DNA from: a virus
Length of the DNA stretch: 64,000 bases
Strand: one strand, 5' to 3'
IMG/VR virus record: IMGVR_UViG_3300045971_001064
Coordinates: 1-64,000 of that record
Made by a program: the position numbers and the translations under genes. Below are positions 32,755-40,160 of the stretch, piece after piece. The notes below the pieces were generated by a model that made no database searches, was not told the DNA's origin, and saw nothing but the letters and a program-made list of their open reading frames with translations. Numbering within the stretch: the stretch's first letter is position 1; every line of letters begins with the position of its first letter.

Positions 32755-32973
32755 ATGCCCGTCTACCTGAACGTGAAGCAGATGTCCTTGAGCCACACTC
32801 CGCCCGGCGCCGCCATCCCGCTGCCGGTGGCCTTCCTCGTCATGCCAGTCGTGGGGCTGGCGTTCCTGATGTTCCTCCCGGCCGTCGGCTTCGTGCTGGT
32901 CGGCAAGCACCTCGTCGTCGAGTGCGCCAAGACGCTGCCTCGCATCAGGGCGTGGTTCTGGCGCGAGGCCTAG
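32755..32973 (+). CDS. Single + strand membrane protein within the - strand cassette
   Basis: 72 residues, AGAGGGA before ATG. One long hydrophobic region (residues about 20-46, LPVAFLVMPVVGLAFLMFLPAVGFVLV) that could span the membrane once or as a hairpin. It converges with the gene at 32970, overlapping by 4 bp. Function unknown. Confidence 0.6.
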   Translation: MPVYLNVKQMSLSHTPPGAAIPLPVAFLVMPVVGLAFLMFLPAVGFVLVGKHLVVECAKTLPRIRAWFWREA

Positions 32974-33239
32974 CGCAGCATCCGGCACAGCAGGTTGGTG
33001 TCCTCGGGGCGGCTCTTCAGGTCGAGGCTGCTCGACTGGCCGATGCACTTCCAGTCGCCACCAATCTGAGCCACGAAGCCAGCCGAGAGCAGGACCTCGC
33101 GGCACGCCTTGTTGTTGTCGTACCACTTGTCGCCGAAGTAGCGCTGGCAGAAGTCGGCGTGCGTGATGAAGGCCGGGAAGATGAGGACAGCGCCGCCGCC
33201 CTCCAGCGTGTCGATGCAGACGTACTTGGCGTTCTCCAT
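32970..33239 (-). CDS. Hypothetical protein
   Basis: 89 residues from ATG 33239, overlapping the sigma-factor stop (TGATG type), so it is co-translated with it. Contains four Cys. It could be a partner or antagonist of the sigma factor, but only position suggests this. Confidence 0.65.
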   Translation of the reverse strand: MENAKYVCIDTLEGGGAVLIFPAFITHADFCQRYFGDKWYDNNKACREVLLSAGFVAQIGGDWKCIGQSSSLDLKSRPEDTNLLCRMLR

Positions 33240-33898
33240 CACTCCTCCAGCATGCCGCGGGTGCGCTGGAGGATGACGGACTCCAGCTTGCGAACGGTCT
33301 CGCGTGCCACGCCGTAGCGCAGCGCCAGCGCGTCGAGCTTCATCGGCCGCTCGGAGAGCAGACGGTTGTAGACGAGGTCGCGGCAGAGGGCGAGCTTGTC
33401 GTACTTCTTCGAGGCGTCGGCGTGCAGGCTCGCGATGATGCGCTCCATGGCCTGCCGCACGCGGTCGGTGTTGTCGTAGGACAGGGCGATGTCCTCGGGA
33501 GTCGGGGCGTCGTCGGGGAGCATGTCGCTCCAGTCGCGGCCGTCCTCGCCGACCGGCGCGTCCAGCGAGACGTCGCTGCTGGCCGTGCGCACGTTGACCA
33601 CCACCACCGAGGAGTTGGTGTTCCGCGAGCGCTTCACCTCGGTGCGGGCCCACTGCGCCGCCCAGAAGCGGAACTGGTAGCCCTTGGTCGGGTTGAAGCT
33701 GGGGATGGCGCTCTCCAAGATGGCGAGCCGCGCCACCTGCGCGAGGTCCTCCCGCTCGGCCTCCGTGCAGCGCCACTTGCCGACGATGGCCAGCACGTCG
33801 CGCTCGCAGAAGGCGAGGACGTCGCTGACGGCCTTGCGGTCACCGGCCTTGGCGCGGATAGCGAGGTCGTTCTGCTCGGCGGGGGTGAGACTCTTCAC
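33239..33898 (-). CDS. Phage RNA polymerase sigma factor (sigma70 family)
   Basis: 219 residues from GTG 33898 with AAGGAG upstream. Region 2: E-D-L-A-Q-V-A-R-L-A-I-L-E-S-A-I-P-S-F-N-P, then R-F-W-A-A-Q-W-A-R-T-E-V (core binding and -10 recognition). An acidic linker (about residues 105-140) and a region 4 helix-turn-helix near the C-terminus (M-K-L-D-A-L-A-L-R-Y-G-V-A-R-E-T-V-R-K-L-E-S). Small alternative sigma factors of this type direct host RNA polymerase to phage middle or late promoters. It may recognise the class B or the TAATCTAG signal. Confidence 0.88.
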   Translation of the reverse strand: MKSLTPAEQNDLAIRAKAGDRKAVSDVLAFCERDVLAIVGKWRCTEAEREDLAQVARLAILESAIPSFNPTKGYQFRFWAAQWARTEVKRSRNTNSSVVVVNVRTASSDVSLDAPVGEDGRDWSDMLPDDAPTPEDIALSYDNTDRVRQAMERIIASLHADASKKYDKLALCRDLVYNRLLSERPMKLDALALRYGVARETVRKLESVILQRTRGMLEE

Positions 33899-33924
33899 GT
33901 GTGACTCCTTGGCTGTGGACGGAT

Positions 33925-33953
33925 GTTATCTCACGAATGGCTGCGCGCGTCAA
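33925..33953 (-). promoter_or_regulatory. Promoter of the sigma-factor operon
   Basis: TTGACG (33953-33948), 17 bp, GATAAC (33930-33925). Class A -35 with a weaker -10 and a leader carrying AAGGAG, so the sigma gene itself looks host-transcribed. Confidence 0.65.
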
Positions 33954-34050
33954 CTACTTCCGCTTGGGGCTCGTACACCTTCGAGATGACCCGAAGTTGC
34001 TGGAGCGCGCGGCGGCGTACGTGCGAGAGCATGCTCAGAGTGCCACGTAG
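33937..34050 (+). pseudogene. C-terminal remnant of an endonuclease VII-like gene
   Basis: A 37-codon frame (ATG 33937 to TAG 34048-34050) reads ...RLGLVHLRDDPKLLERAAAYVREHA. It aligns with the C-terminus of the gene at 5453 (NLGVGHFRDDPKLLRAAADYLER). The HNH core and zinc knuckle are missing, so this is a decayed homing-endonuclease gene. It overlaps the - strand sigma promoter and the end of the ligase gene. Confidence 0.6.
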
Positions 34051-35189
34051 AGGCGAGCCTTGGGGAAGCGCGGGATACCGTCGGCGGTCAGGTCCTGATA
34101 CTTGACGGTCAGCTTCTTGCCGACCATCGCCGCAGCCAGCTTCGCGACGACTGCAAGCTCCCCCATCATCGGCGTGTTGAAGCTCTTCCCGCTGGGCGTC
34201 TCGCAGGTGAAGACGGGGTACTCGACCGTCCGCTGCTCGCCGCCGCTGATGACCGTGCGGGTCTCGTACTGCACGCCGATGCACTGGTACTCGGCATCGA
34301 GGAACTTCTTCAGCTTCAGCAGGTCAGCGGACCGCTTGCCCACGTAGAGCCCGGCGAGATTGCGCGCCATGGCGCCCTCGTAGCCCGCCTCCAAGAAGGC
34401 CTCGAACAGGGCGTTCATCTCGGTCTCGTTCTGCACGATGACCGTGGGGGCGAGGACGAGCGGGTGCTGCTGGGCGCAGGCGAACTCCTTCGTCAGCCAA
34501 GCCAGCCGCTGCGCGTAGGTCTCGGCCGTGACGACGTCGTAGATGTGGTACTCGACCACCTCGTGGCCCACCTTGGGCTCCGCGGACCGCAGGATGGAGG
34601 TGAGCCCCTCGAACGTGAGGCTCATGGTGTAGGCCTCGCCGTCGAACCAGTGCTCGCCGGTCGGGAAGGTCATCTCCAGCGCCCGCTGGATGTGGGGCAC
34701 GGAGTTGATGGGCTTCCGGGTGCGGGACCAGAGGGTGCAGACTCCTCCCTTGACGTGCGCCAGCGTCCGGTGGCCGTCGTACTTGCGCTGGATGGCGCAC
34801 GGGAACTTGAGCGCCTTGGGCTTCTTCTCGATGGGGAAGGCGAGCATGGGGTCGACACCGCCCTCGACGAGGTCAGACCCCTCCCCCGTCATGGCTGCTT
34901 CCTTGCTGGCGCAGTACCCCTTGGCCTTCTGCTGCTTCTCCCACTTCGACAGCGCCTGAGCGCAGGCCTGCTCGTAGGGCGAGGTCTCGTTCTTCTTGCC
35001 GACGTTCTTGCCCTTGGCGATGATGTCGCGGGTCTCTTGGAACTGGCCGCCCTCCTGCCCCCAGCGCGTGGAGATGATGGCGCTGACGGTCGGCAGAGCG
35101 CCACCCGAGTCCACGAGGATGTGCCACTCGATGACGTTGCCGTTCTCGGCCAGCTTGTAGAGAGTGGGGAATGTGGTCGGGTTGGGCAT
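34035..35189 (-). CDS. ATP-dependent DNA ligase with N-terminal WGR-like domain
   Basis: 384 residues. Residues 1-90 look like a WGR domain (T-R-W-G-Q-E-G-G-Q-F, then a Lys-rich helix), known from PARP and some bacterial ligases and probably used to grip DNA ends. The nucleotidyltransferase domain has motif I, K136-Y-D-G-H-R, then F-D-G-E-A-Y (motif III), Y-E-G-A-M-A-R (motif IV) and L-K-L-K-K-F (motif V). The C-terminal part is an OB fold. It seals nicks during replication or repair. Leaderless class A promoter. Confidence 0.92.
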   Translation of the reverse strand: MPNPTTFPTLYKLAENGNVIEWHILVDSGGALPTVSAIISTRWGQEGGQFQETRDIIAKGKNVGKKNETSPYEQACAQALSKWEKQQKAKGYCASKEAAMTGEGSDLVEGGVDPMLAFPIEKKPKALKFPCAIQRKYDGHRTLAHVKGGVCTLWSRTRKPINSVPHIQRALEMTFPTGEHWFDGEAYTMSLTFEGLTSILRSAEPKVGHEVVEYHIYDVVTAETYAQRLAWLTKEFACAQQHPLVLAPTVIVQNETEMNALFEAFLEAGYEGAMARNLAGLYVGKRSADLLKLKKFLDAEYQCIGVQYETRTVISGGEQRTVEYPVFTCETPSGKSFNTPMMGELAVVAKLAAAMVGKKLTVKYQDLTADGIPRFPKARLYVAL

Positions 35190-35195
35190 GGTGGT

Positions 35196-35224
35196 GTTCT
35201 ACTCCCCTTTCGCCATCAGCGCAA
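35196..35224 (-). promoter_or_regulatory. Class A-like promoter, leaderless
   Basis: TTGCGC (35224-35219), 17 bp, TAGAAC (35201-35196), six bases, ATG 35189. Weaker than the others in both hexamers. Confidence 0.65.
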
Positions 35225-35516
35225 GTCCCAAGATGGAAATCGCCATGCCGAGGTACTGCACCCGGCTGGGGCGGAATCCGTAGTAGGCGAGCGCCATGAG
35301 GGCGGAGATGGTGAGGGTGACCTCGAAGATGAGGGTGATGAGCGGCAGGGACAGAGTCGAGAACTTGGCAAGGTAGTTCCACGCGAGCACCGGCACGAGC
35401 CCGGTCGCCGGACCCCACCACGCACTGATGGTGCCAGCGCGGATGGAGGTCATGATGGTGGCCGAGATGTAGCCGCCGATGGCGATGAGCACGAAGCCGA
35501 AGAGCGTGTGGAGCAT
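35199..35516 (-). CDS. Four-span membrane protein, SMR/EamA-like
   Basis: 105 residues with four hydrophobic helices and the length of small multidrug-resistance-type transporters (G-F-V-L-I-A-I-G-G-Y; L-I-F-E-V-T-L-T-I-S-A-L-M-A-L-A-Y-Y-G). No conserved membrane Glu at the SMR position is certain. An inner-membrane role is clear, transport is not. Confidence 0.65.
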   Translation of the reverse strand: MLHTLFGFVLIAIGGYISATIMTSIRAGTISAWWGPATGLVPVLAWNYLAKFSTLSLPLITLIFEVTLTISALMALAYYGFRPSRVQYLGMAISILGLALMAKGE

Positions 35517-35828
35517 CTACTTGCCCTTGGTGCAGTTGGTGGGGTTGCAGCCGGTCGGGCAGCAGAGGGGCTCGCCGATGAGTTCCTCCAGCGGACGCGG
35601 CACCTCTGGGTACGCCATCGACCTCGCGATGACGAGGTCCTCCCAGCACTCCCGCTCGCGCTCCTTGGCGTCGGCCAGCTTCTTCGTCTTGAGGTCGAAC
35701 TCCTCCTGAGCCTCCTTCAGTCCGGCCTTGGCGTCAGCCAACTCATCCTGCACGCGGATGTGGTGCATGGTGGCGCGGTGGTAGGCCTCGGCAGCGACGA
35801 CGGTCTTGGTGATGGGAGGGATGCTCAC
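35517..35828 (-). CDS. Coiled-coil protein with cysteine-rich tail
   Basis: 103 residues from GTG 35828 (GTGA overlap). Residues about 20-70 form an acidic/basic heptad-like helix (ELADAKAGLKEAQEEFDLKTKKLADAKER). The C-terminus, C-C-P-T-G-C-N-P-T-N-C, could bind a metal or be crosslinked. Function unknown. Confidence 0.65.
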   Translation of the reverse strand: MSIPPITKTVVAAEAYHRATMHHIRVQDELADAKAGLKEAQEEFDLKTKKLADAKERERECWEDLVIARSMAYPEVPRPLEELIGEPLCCPTGCNPTNCTKGK

Positions 35829-36112
35829 GGCGTCACCAGCTTCATCATGGCGCGGCCCATGGTGACGTCGCCGTTGCGGAAGGCGATGGCGAGGCACAGC
35901 GCGCCGTCGAGGGTCGGGGCGACGACGCTGGTGTCCTGTCCGTCGACGTAGGGGTGGAACTGGTTCAGATGGCCGCCAGCGGTCAGCCCCGTGTCCTTCT
36001 CCCGCTTCACGACCTCGGTCGGGGTGAACTCCACGATGGAGTAGGGCCCCACCTCGTGGGTCTGCTCGACGCGCCCCCAGACGAAGCGCAGGCCGTTCGG
36101 TCCGTTGGCCAT
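35825..36112 (-). CDS. Hypothetical protein
   Basis: 95 residues, overlapping the next gene by 4 bp. Starts MANGPNGLRFVWGRVEQTHEVGPYSIVEF, beta-rich. No family recognised; in the operon with the lipoprotein and 36357 genes. Confidence 0.65.
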   Translation of the reverse strand: MANGPNGLRFVWGRVEQTHEVGPYSIVEFTPTEVVKREKDTGLTAGGHLNQFHPYVDGQDTSVVAPTLDGALCLAIAFRNGDVTMGRAMMKLVTP

Positions 36113-36114
36113 GG

Positions 36115-36360
36115 CTAGTACCTCACCGTGCAGCCCTTGAAGACGAGGCCGCAGCAGACGGTGCCCTTGGCGCGCACGCCGAGCGCGTTGATGGCGCTGA
36201 AGCCGGTGGCCGAGAAGTCGCTCTCCGCGCAGGCGAAGGGCTCGTAGCCGGTGATGCGGATGTCCCTGAAGCCCGCCGACTCCAGAGTCCGCCGGGCGTC
36301 GTCCTCGTTGGTGCAGGCGACGAGGGAGATGAGCAGCAGCGCGGCGAGGATGCTCTTCAT
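36115..36360 (-). CDS. Small lipoprotein
   Basis: 81 residues. Signal (MKSILAALLLISLVA) and lipobox L-V-A-C, so it is exported and lipidated. The mature part, with a T-V-C-C-G-L-V-F-K-G-C-T-V-R terminus, resembles short phage lipoproteins of unknown role, some of which block superinfection. Two base-pair spacing and overlap with neighbours show one operon. Confidence 0.75.
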   Translation of the reverse strand: MKSILAALLLISLVACTNEDDARRTLESAGFRDIRITGYEPFACAESDFSATGFSAINALGVRAKGTVCCGLVFKGCTVRY

Positions 36361-36989
36361 GACGCCTTCTTTCTGAGGTTGGAGGCGGCCTCCTTGGCAG
36401 CCTTGATGCGGTTCTGGCGGTCCTGCTCCAGCGCCTTCTCGTAGGCGTCGATGGCCTTCGCGGGGATGCGCTGGACGCCCTTGGGGACGCGCTGGACCTT
36501 CGGCTGGGGCTTGGCCGCCCGAGCGGGCTTCGAGGCCTTGGCGGCCTTGCGGAGGGCCTCCTTGCACATCTCCAGCCCCTCGACCACGACGAGCCGGTCG
36601 AGCACCTTGTAGCCCTCGGTCTTCATGTACTCGGCAGCCTTCTTCGGGTCGCGAGACAGCAGCACCTTGAAGACGAGGACGGCCTCCTGCACCGCTCCGC
36701 GCTTGGCAGCGGCCTCCTCGTGCCGCCGCTTGTCGGCCAGCGCCGAGATGGGGAGCTTGGTCACGAACTCGTAGCGCCGCTCCTCGGGCTTGGCCGCGTC
36801 GGCCAGCACGCGCACGCGCTGGACGTTGTCCTCACCGCCGTACGGCTCGAAGTCGCGGCCGGTGACGGTCTTGCTGAAGGCGTCCATGGCCTGCTCGCGC
36901 TTGTTGAGGCTGCTGGCCTCCGGGGCACGGTCGTTCTTGAGGAACTCGTGCAACTCCGCCATCGAGAACTGCGTCTGCTCGGTCACCAT
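36357..36989 (-). CDS. Hypothetical highly basic helical protein
   Basis: 210 residues, AGGAG before ATG. N-terminal helical region, then a Lys/Ala/Arg-rich C-terminus (AAKASKPARAAKPQPKVQRVPK) with nucleic-acid-binding or histone-like character. First gene of the operon running to 35199. Confidence 0.7.
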   Translation of the reverse strand: MVTEQTQFSMAELHEFLKNDRAPEASSLNKREQAMDAFSKTVTGRDFEPYGGEDNVQRVRVLADAAKPEERRYEFVTKLPISALADKRRHEEAAAKRGAVQEAVLVFKVLLSRDPKKAAEYMKTEGYKVLDRLVVVEGLEMCKEALRKAAKASKPARAAKPQPKVQRVPKGVQRIPAKAIDAYEKALEQDRQNRIKAAKEAASNLRKKAS

Positions 36990-37017
36990 GGTCGCTCCTG
37001 TTGAGGTGGGTCTCGGG

Positions 37018-37046
37018 ATGATAGCACGCGGCTCAGCCGCGCGCCA
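37018..37046 (-). promoter_or_regulatory. Class B promoter with leader
   Basis: TGGCGC (37046-37041), 17-bp spacer ending TGC, TATCAT (37023-37018), then a leader of about 20 nt with AGGAG before ATG 36989. Confidence 0.75.
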
Positions 37047-37526
37047 CTAGCAGGGGGTCGAGGGGTAGGAGGCGTTGGCGCGCTTCAGCGCCTCGTTGTA
37101 CTCGTCGGGCGACACGACGGCGAGGCCCTTGCGGACGAACTCGGTCTCGATGGTGCGCACGAGCTTGCCGTTGCGGCGGTCGTAGGAGGCGTTGGTCCGG
37201 ACGTCCCAGATGACGTAGGCGATGTCGGAGATGCGCTTCTCGGCCAGCCCGACGGCCGGGTCGCTCTCGAAGACCTCGGTGCCGTTGTCGAGCGCGAACA
37301 GGGCGGCCTCCTTCCACGACTCGAAGCCGAAGATGACCATCTCGTTGTCGACCGGGTAGGTCGCGATGCTCTTGTGCTTCACGCCGCTCCGCGGGTTGGC
37401 GCGGGTGAAGGGCTGGCTGGAGTCGCCGCAGTCGCTGTGCCCGTGCACCGGCACGAAGACGAGGTGCGGGGTGCCGATGAAGTGCTTGAGGTACCGGGGC
37501 AGGTTCTTGACGGGGGAGTTGGTCAT
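37047..37526 (-). CDS. Hypothetical protein
   Basis: 159 residues starting MTNSPVKNLPRYLKHF. Mixed alpha/beta, with a charged C-terminal half (VRTIETEFVRKGLAVVSPDEYNEALKR). Own leaderless class A promoter. Shares its first four residues with the next gene (MTNS), probably because promoter and start context were duplicated together. Confidence 0.7.
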   Translation of the reverse strand: MTNSPVKNLPRYLKHFIGTPHLVFVPVHGHSDCGDSSQPFTRANPRSGVKHKSIATYPVDNEMVIFGFESWKEAALFALDNGTEVFESDPAVGLAEKRISDIAYVIWDVRTNASYDRRNGKLVRTIETEFVRKGLAVVSPDEYNEALKRANASYPSTPC

Positions 37527-37532
37527 GGAAGG

Positions 37533-37561
37533 AGTGTACCCTAGTTCGAGGTGGGAGTCAA
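37533..37561 (-). promoter_or_regulatory. Class A promoter, leaderless
   Basis: TTGACT (37561-37556), 17 bp, TACACT (37538-37533), CCTTCC, ATG 37526. Confidence 0.9.
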
Positions 37562-37564
37562 GGC

Positions 37565-37840
37565 CTACAGCTTCCCGGCGAGGTACTCGGCGAGGTGGAT
37601 GGCCGAATCGGCGTCCGAGCACATGAAGTGGCCGACCATCGCGCGGCCGTTGGTGCGGCAGCCGAAGAGCACGGCCTCGACGGAGTGAGTGTCGCCGCCG
37701 CGGTCGGGCATGAAGGGGGTGACCTCGACCCGGACGGTCTCGCTCGACGCGGTGCCGTAGACGTGGCGGAACTTGCGGACCTTGCCGTCGACGACGCAGG
37801 GAGCCTTCTTGTCGCTGGAGATGCGGAATGAGTTGGTCAT
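37565..37840 (-). CDS. Hypothetical protein
   Basis: 91 residues starting MTNSFRISSDKKAPCVVDGK. Beta-rich. Own leaderless promoter; first gene of this stretch, next to a dyad-rich regulatory region shared with the divergent membrane-protein gene. Confidence 0.7.
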   Translation of the reverse strand: MTNSFRISSDKKAPCVVDGKVRKFRHVYGTASSETVRVEVTPFMPDRGGDTHSVEAVLFGCRTNGRAMVGHFMCSDADSAIHLAEYLAGKL

Positions 37841-37846
37841 GGAAGG

Positions 37847-37875
37847 AGTGTACCACCAGCCCGGACACGAGTCAA
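37847..37875 (-). promoter_or_regulatory. Class A promoter, leaderless
   Basis: TTGACT (37875-37870), 17 bp, TACACT (37852-37847), CCTTCC, ATG 37840. Confidence 0.9.
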
Positions 37876-37913
37876 GCGCGCAGCCGCTCATTCTCGGTGA
37901 TGTAGGGTCTGAT

Positions 37914-38009
37914 GTCGGGAATAACCGACGTCATTTCGGGCGTTTCAACTATTATCACCCGAAACTCCAGTGATTCCGCTGAGTCGTCTTTCCTCGACAG
38001 CCGATGTCG
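37914..38009. promoter_or_regulatory. Dyad-rich region between divergent genes (candidate operators)
   Basis: Three inverted repeats: GTCGG-N6-CCGAC (37914-37929), TTTCGGG-N17-CCCGAAA (37934-37964) and CGACA-N5-TGTCG (37995-38009). The region is lower in GC than its surroundings and holds no gene. The repeats share a CGG/CCG-type half-site and could bind a regulator. Confidence 0.5.
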
Positions 38010-38058
38010 CCATCGCCCGACACAAGCGCGTGCAATCATTCATGTAAAGGAGCAACAC

Positions 38059-38358
38059 ATGACCACCAAGAACTTCAGCATCGTCGGCGCCGGTCTCGGT
38101 CTCACTGCCTTCCTCGCGGTCGGGCTGCTGCCTGCCGTCCTGTACGGGGGCTACGCGGGCCTGATGCTGGCCAGCGGCATCGCGGGCACGCCTGTCCAGC
38201 CGACGGCCCTCGTCAAGGGGCTCATCGTCTTCGGGATGGTGCTCGGCGTGACCGGCGTGGCCTCGCTCTTCGCGGTGCTCGGCTCGGTGGCTGGCGCGGC
38301 CGTGGGGGCGCTCACGGCGCCAGTCAGGCGCTCGATGGCGCCTCAAGGCGACCGCTAG
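38059..38358 (+). CDS. Small membrane protein
   Basis: 99 residues, AAAGGAG before ATG. Two hydrophobic helices (about 8-33 and 51-82), Gly/Ala-rich. Expressed on the + strand within a - strand region, so it is controlled separately, perhaps by the upstream dyads. Holin-like in size and topology, but unproven. Confidence 0.65.
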   Translation: MTTKNFSIVGAGLGLTAFLAVGLLPAVLYGGYAGLMLASGIAGTPVQPTALVKGLIVFGMVLGVTGVASLFAVLGSVAGAAVGALTAPVRRSMAPQGDR

Positions 38359-39044
38359 ACGCCCTTCGCGTCAAGCTCGTCGACCATGCCCTTGAACCGG
38401 GCGATGTCGACCAGCTTGGCGCGGCCCTCGTGGACCGTGAACTTGGAGAAGTCCTTGAGCGGCGCGTGCGGGCGCTTGACCTTCAGCAGGCTGGTCTTCC
38501 CGGCGGTCATCTCGATGCGTGCGTGCATGCCGTGGCGGTCGGCCTTCTTCACGACCTCGAAGCTCGTGGGGAAGTAGGCACTGGCGCCGACGCTGACCCA
38601 GCTTTTGGCGCCCGGGATGCGGATGAGCGCCCAGCGGATGCCGTCGTAGACGCAGTCCCACCTCTGACCACCCTCGATGCCGCCGGACATCGCCTTCATC
38701 CACTCGGGGCGGTTCGGCTCCTTCACCTTGCGCTCCGGCTTCGGCGGAGGCGGCTCGTACGGCACTGGCGCGGGCAGCGCGGCGCCGCAGGACGGGCAGT
38801 GCTTCCACCAGTCAGGGCGCACGTGAAGAACGCAGCCGCAGGGGTAGCGGTACTTGTCGTCCTCGCAGACCCAGCGCGCTTCCTCGTTGTCGCCGCCGTC
38901 GTGAAGCCACTTGGGCACGCCATTCTCTTCGGGGATGGGCCACTTCGCAGCCGCCCACCCACCGCCGAACTTGGGCCAGATGACGTACTTGCCGTCGTTG
39001 GAGTGGTGGTAGCCCTCAGAGTCCTTCTTGCCGAAGACCAGCAT
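38355..39044 (-). CDS. Hypothetical protein with zinc ribbon
   Basis: 229 residues; ATG 39044 overlaps the previous stop. A Trp-rich N-terminus, then a zinc ribbon (C-G-C-V...C-P-S-C-G), a proline-rich linker and a C-terminal domain of about 130 residues. Last gene of the 40064 operon. Function unknown. Confidence 0.7.
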   Translation of the reverse strand: MLVFGKKDSEGYHHSNDGKYVIWPKFGGGWAAAKWPIPEENGVPKWLHDGGDNEEARWVCEDDKYRYPCGCVLHVRPDWWKHCPSCGAALPAPVPYEPPPPKPERKVKEPNRPEWMKAMSGGIEGGQRWDCVYDGIRWALIRIPGAKSWVSVGASAYFPTSFEVVKKADRHGMHARIEMTAGKTSLLKVKRPHAPLKDFSKFTVHEGRAKLVDIARFKGMVDELDAKGV

Positions 39045-39241
39045 CAGTCCTCCGGGTAGAAGACGGTGTAGGGGTAGTGGAGCCCTTCCTGAGAGTCGAA
39101 GACCACCTTGGCTGCGGCCGACTGCTCGCGCGTCAGCGAGCCGAGGAAGTAGACGACCTGCTCTTGGTTGGGGAAGTTGTCCCAGCGCCACGCAGGCTGC
39201 GTGTGGCGGCCGACCTCGTCGAGTTGCTGAACGCCGCCCAT
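39044..39241 (-). CDS. Hypothetical small protein
   Basis: 65 residues, coupled to the following gene by a TGATG overlap. Aromatic C-terminus (HYPYTVFYPED). No family recognised. Confidence 0.6.
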   Translation of the reverse strand: MGGVQQLDEVGRHTQPAWRWDNFPNQEQVVYFLGSLTREQSAAAKVVFDSQEGLHYPYTVFYPED

Positions 39242-39243
39242 GG

Positions 39244-39798
39244 CTACGCCCTCTTGGTCATGTACGTGCGGGCGGTGGCCAGCGCGTCACGGGGGAGCAG
39301 CACGTTGAAGAACTCCTCGCCGCAGGTGGCGCAGACGACCTCCTTGGCGGGGGCGTCGGGGTCGATGACTTGGGCGTCCGGGGACGGCTGCTGGTGCTCG
39401 CAGTAGACCGGGTCGTTCTCGACGGCCCACTCCGAGCCCAGCGAGCGCGGGATGTAGAGCATGCCGATGCGGTCGGAGTGGGCGATGCCCTCCTGCATGC
39501 CGCGCGAGACGCCGCGGTCGGTGTAGAGGGCGCGGAAGGCTCCCGCCGCCAACAGCGCCTCGGCCATCTTGAACCCGGCCTCGATGCCCTGCTTGCGCTG
39601 CTCGGGCTTGGTGTCGTCGAGCGCGCCGGGGAAGAAGCCGTGGGAGCCGTAGGGCACCTCGCCGCGAGCGAGGCAGTCCTGAATCGCCGCGCGCAGGTAG
39701 GCGATGTTCCGGCGGTAGGCCACCGGGTTGGCGCCCGCGTAGGGGCTCTCGATGATGCAGACGCGGGTGGCTCGGGTGTCGCTGTTGGGGCTGGTCAT
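39244..39798 (-). CDS. DUF4406-like / nucleoside deoxyribosyltransferase-fold protein
   Basis: 184 residues, AGGAG before ATG. The first 125 residues (C-I-I-E-S-P-Y-A-G, then N-I-A-Y-L-R-A-A-I, E-V-P-Y-G-S-H, Y-T-D-R-G-V-S-R-G-M) match the DUF4406/7768 group, which has a nucleoside 2-deoxyribosyltransferase-like Rossmann fold. A C-terminal C-A-T-C-G-E could bind zinc. The substrate is unknown; a role in nucleotide metabolism or modification is possible. Confidence 0.75.
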   Translation of the reverse strand: MTSPNSDTRATRVCIIESPYAGANPVAYRRNIAYLRAAIQDCLARGEVPYGSHGFFPGALDDTKPEQRKQGIEAGFKMAEALLAAGAFRALYTDRGVSRGMQEGIAHSDRIGMLYIPRSLGSEWAVENDPVYCEHQQPSPDAQVIDPDAPAKEVVCATCGEEFFNVLLPRDALATARTYMTKRA

Positions 39799-39806
39799 GT
39801 GTGCTC

Positions 39807-40064
39807 CTAGAAGGCGATGTCGCCGGAGGTCAGGTAGCTGGTGCGGCGGCGGATGTAGGTGTCTGCGATGGTGATGTGCACCGTGCCGTCGACGAGGGTG
39901 TACTTCTCGCCCATCACGAGCATGTCGCCTGTGAGGATGGAGGTGCGGTCCTTCGGCAAGGAGCTTGCGTTGAGGAGGTTGAAGATGCGCTGGGCGGCTT
40001 CGTCTCGGCGCTCCTGACTGACGGCGGCACCGTTCCAGTTCTCCATCTTTGCGATGTTGGGCAT
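39807..40064 (-). CDS. Hypothetical protein under a structured leader
   Basis: 85 residues, AGAGGAGAG before ATG. Begins MPNIAKMENWNGAAVSQERRDEAA (helix), followed by a beta part. First gene of the operon to 38355, transcribed from a class B promoter through a folded leader. Confidence 0.7.
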   Translation of the reverse strand: MPNIAKMENWNGAAVSQERRDEAAQRIFNLLNASSLPKDRTSILTGDMLVMGEKYTLVDGTVHITIADTYIRRRTSYLTSGDIAF

Positions 40065-40082
40065 GCGCTCTCCTCTGAGGTG

Positions 40083-40156
40083 GTGTCAGGCCCACCCTGC
40101 TACAGGGAATCGGCCGCTAAGCCATCAGGACGTTCATCCGTCGTGGAGCCTGACAC
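40083..40156 (-). ncRNA. Candidate cis-acting structured leader RNA
   Basis: On the - strand the leader starts near 40154. GTGTCAGGC and GCCTGACAC (9 bp) close a 74-nt element with three inner hairpins: GACG-loop-CGTC, GGC-TTAGC-GCC-type, and CCCTG-TAG-CAGGG. The purine-rich AGAGGAGAG ribosome-binding site follows directly. This four-way-junction layout starting at +1 suggests a riboswitch, protein-binding leader or RNA-processing signal. It is not a tRNA: T-loop and anticodon-arm rules are not met. Confidence 0.5.
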
Positions 40157-40160
40157 AGAG

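Noticed and set aside
40083-40156. A second tRNA gene (74 nt, closed by a long stem)
   Set aside because: Neither strand has a TTCRANY-type T-loop with a 5-bp stem, nor a 7-nt anticodon loop on a 5-bp stem. The inner hairpins have the wrong sizes. A structured leader is the better reading.
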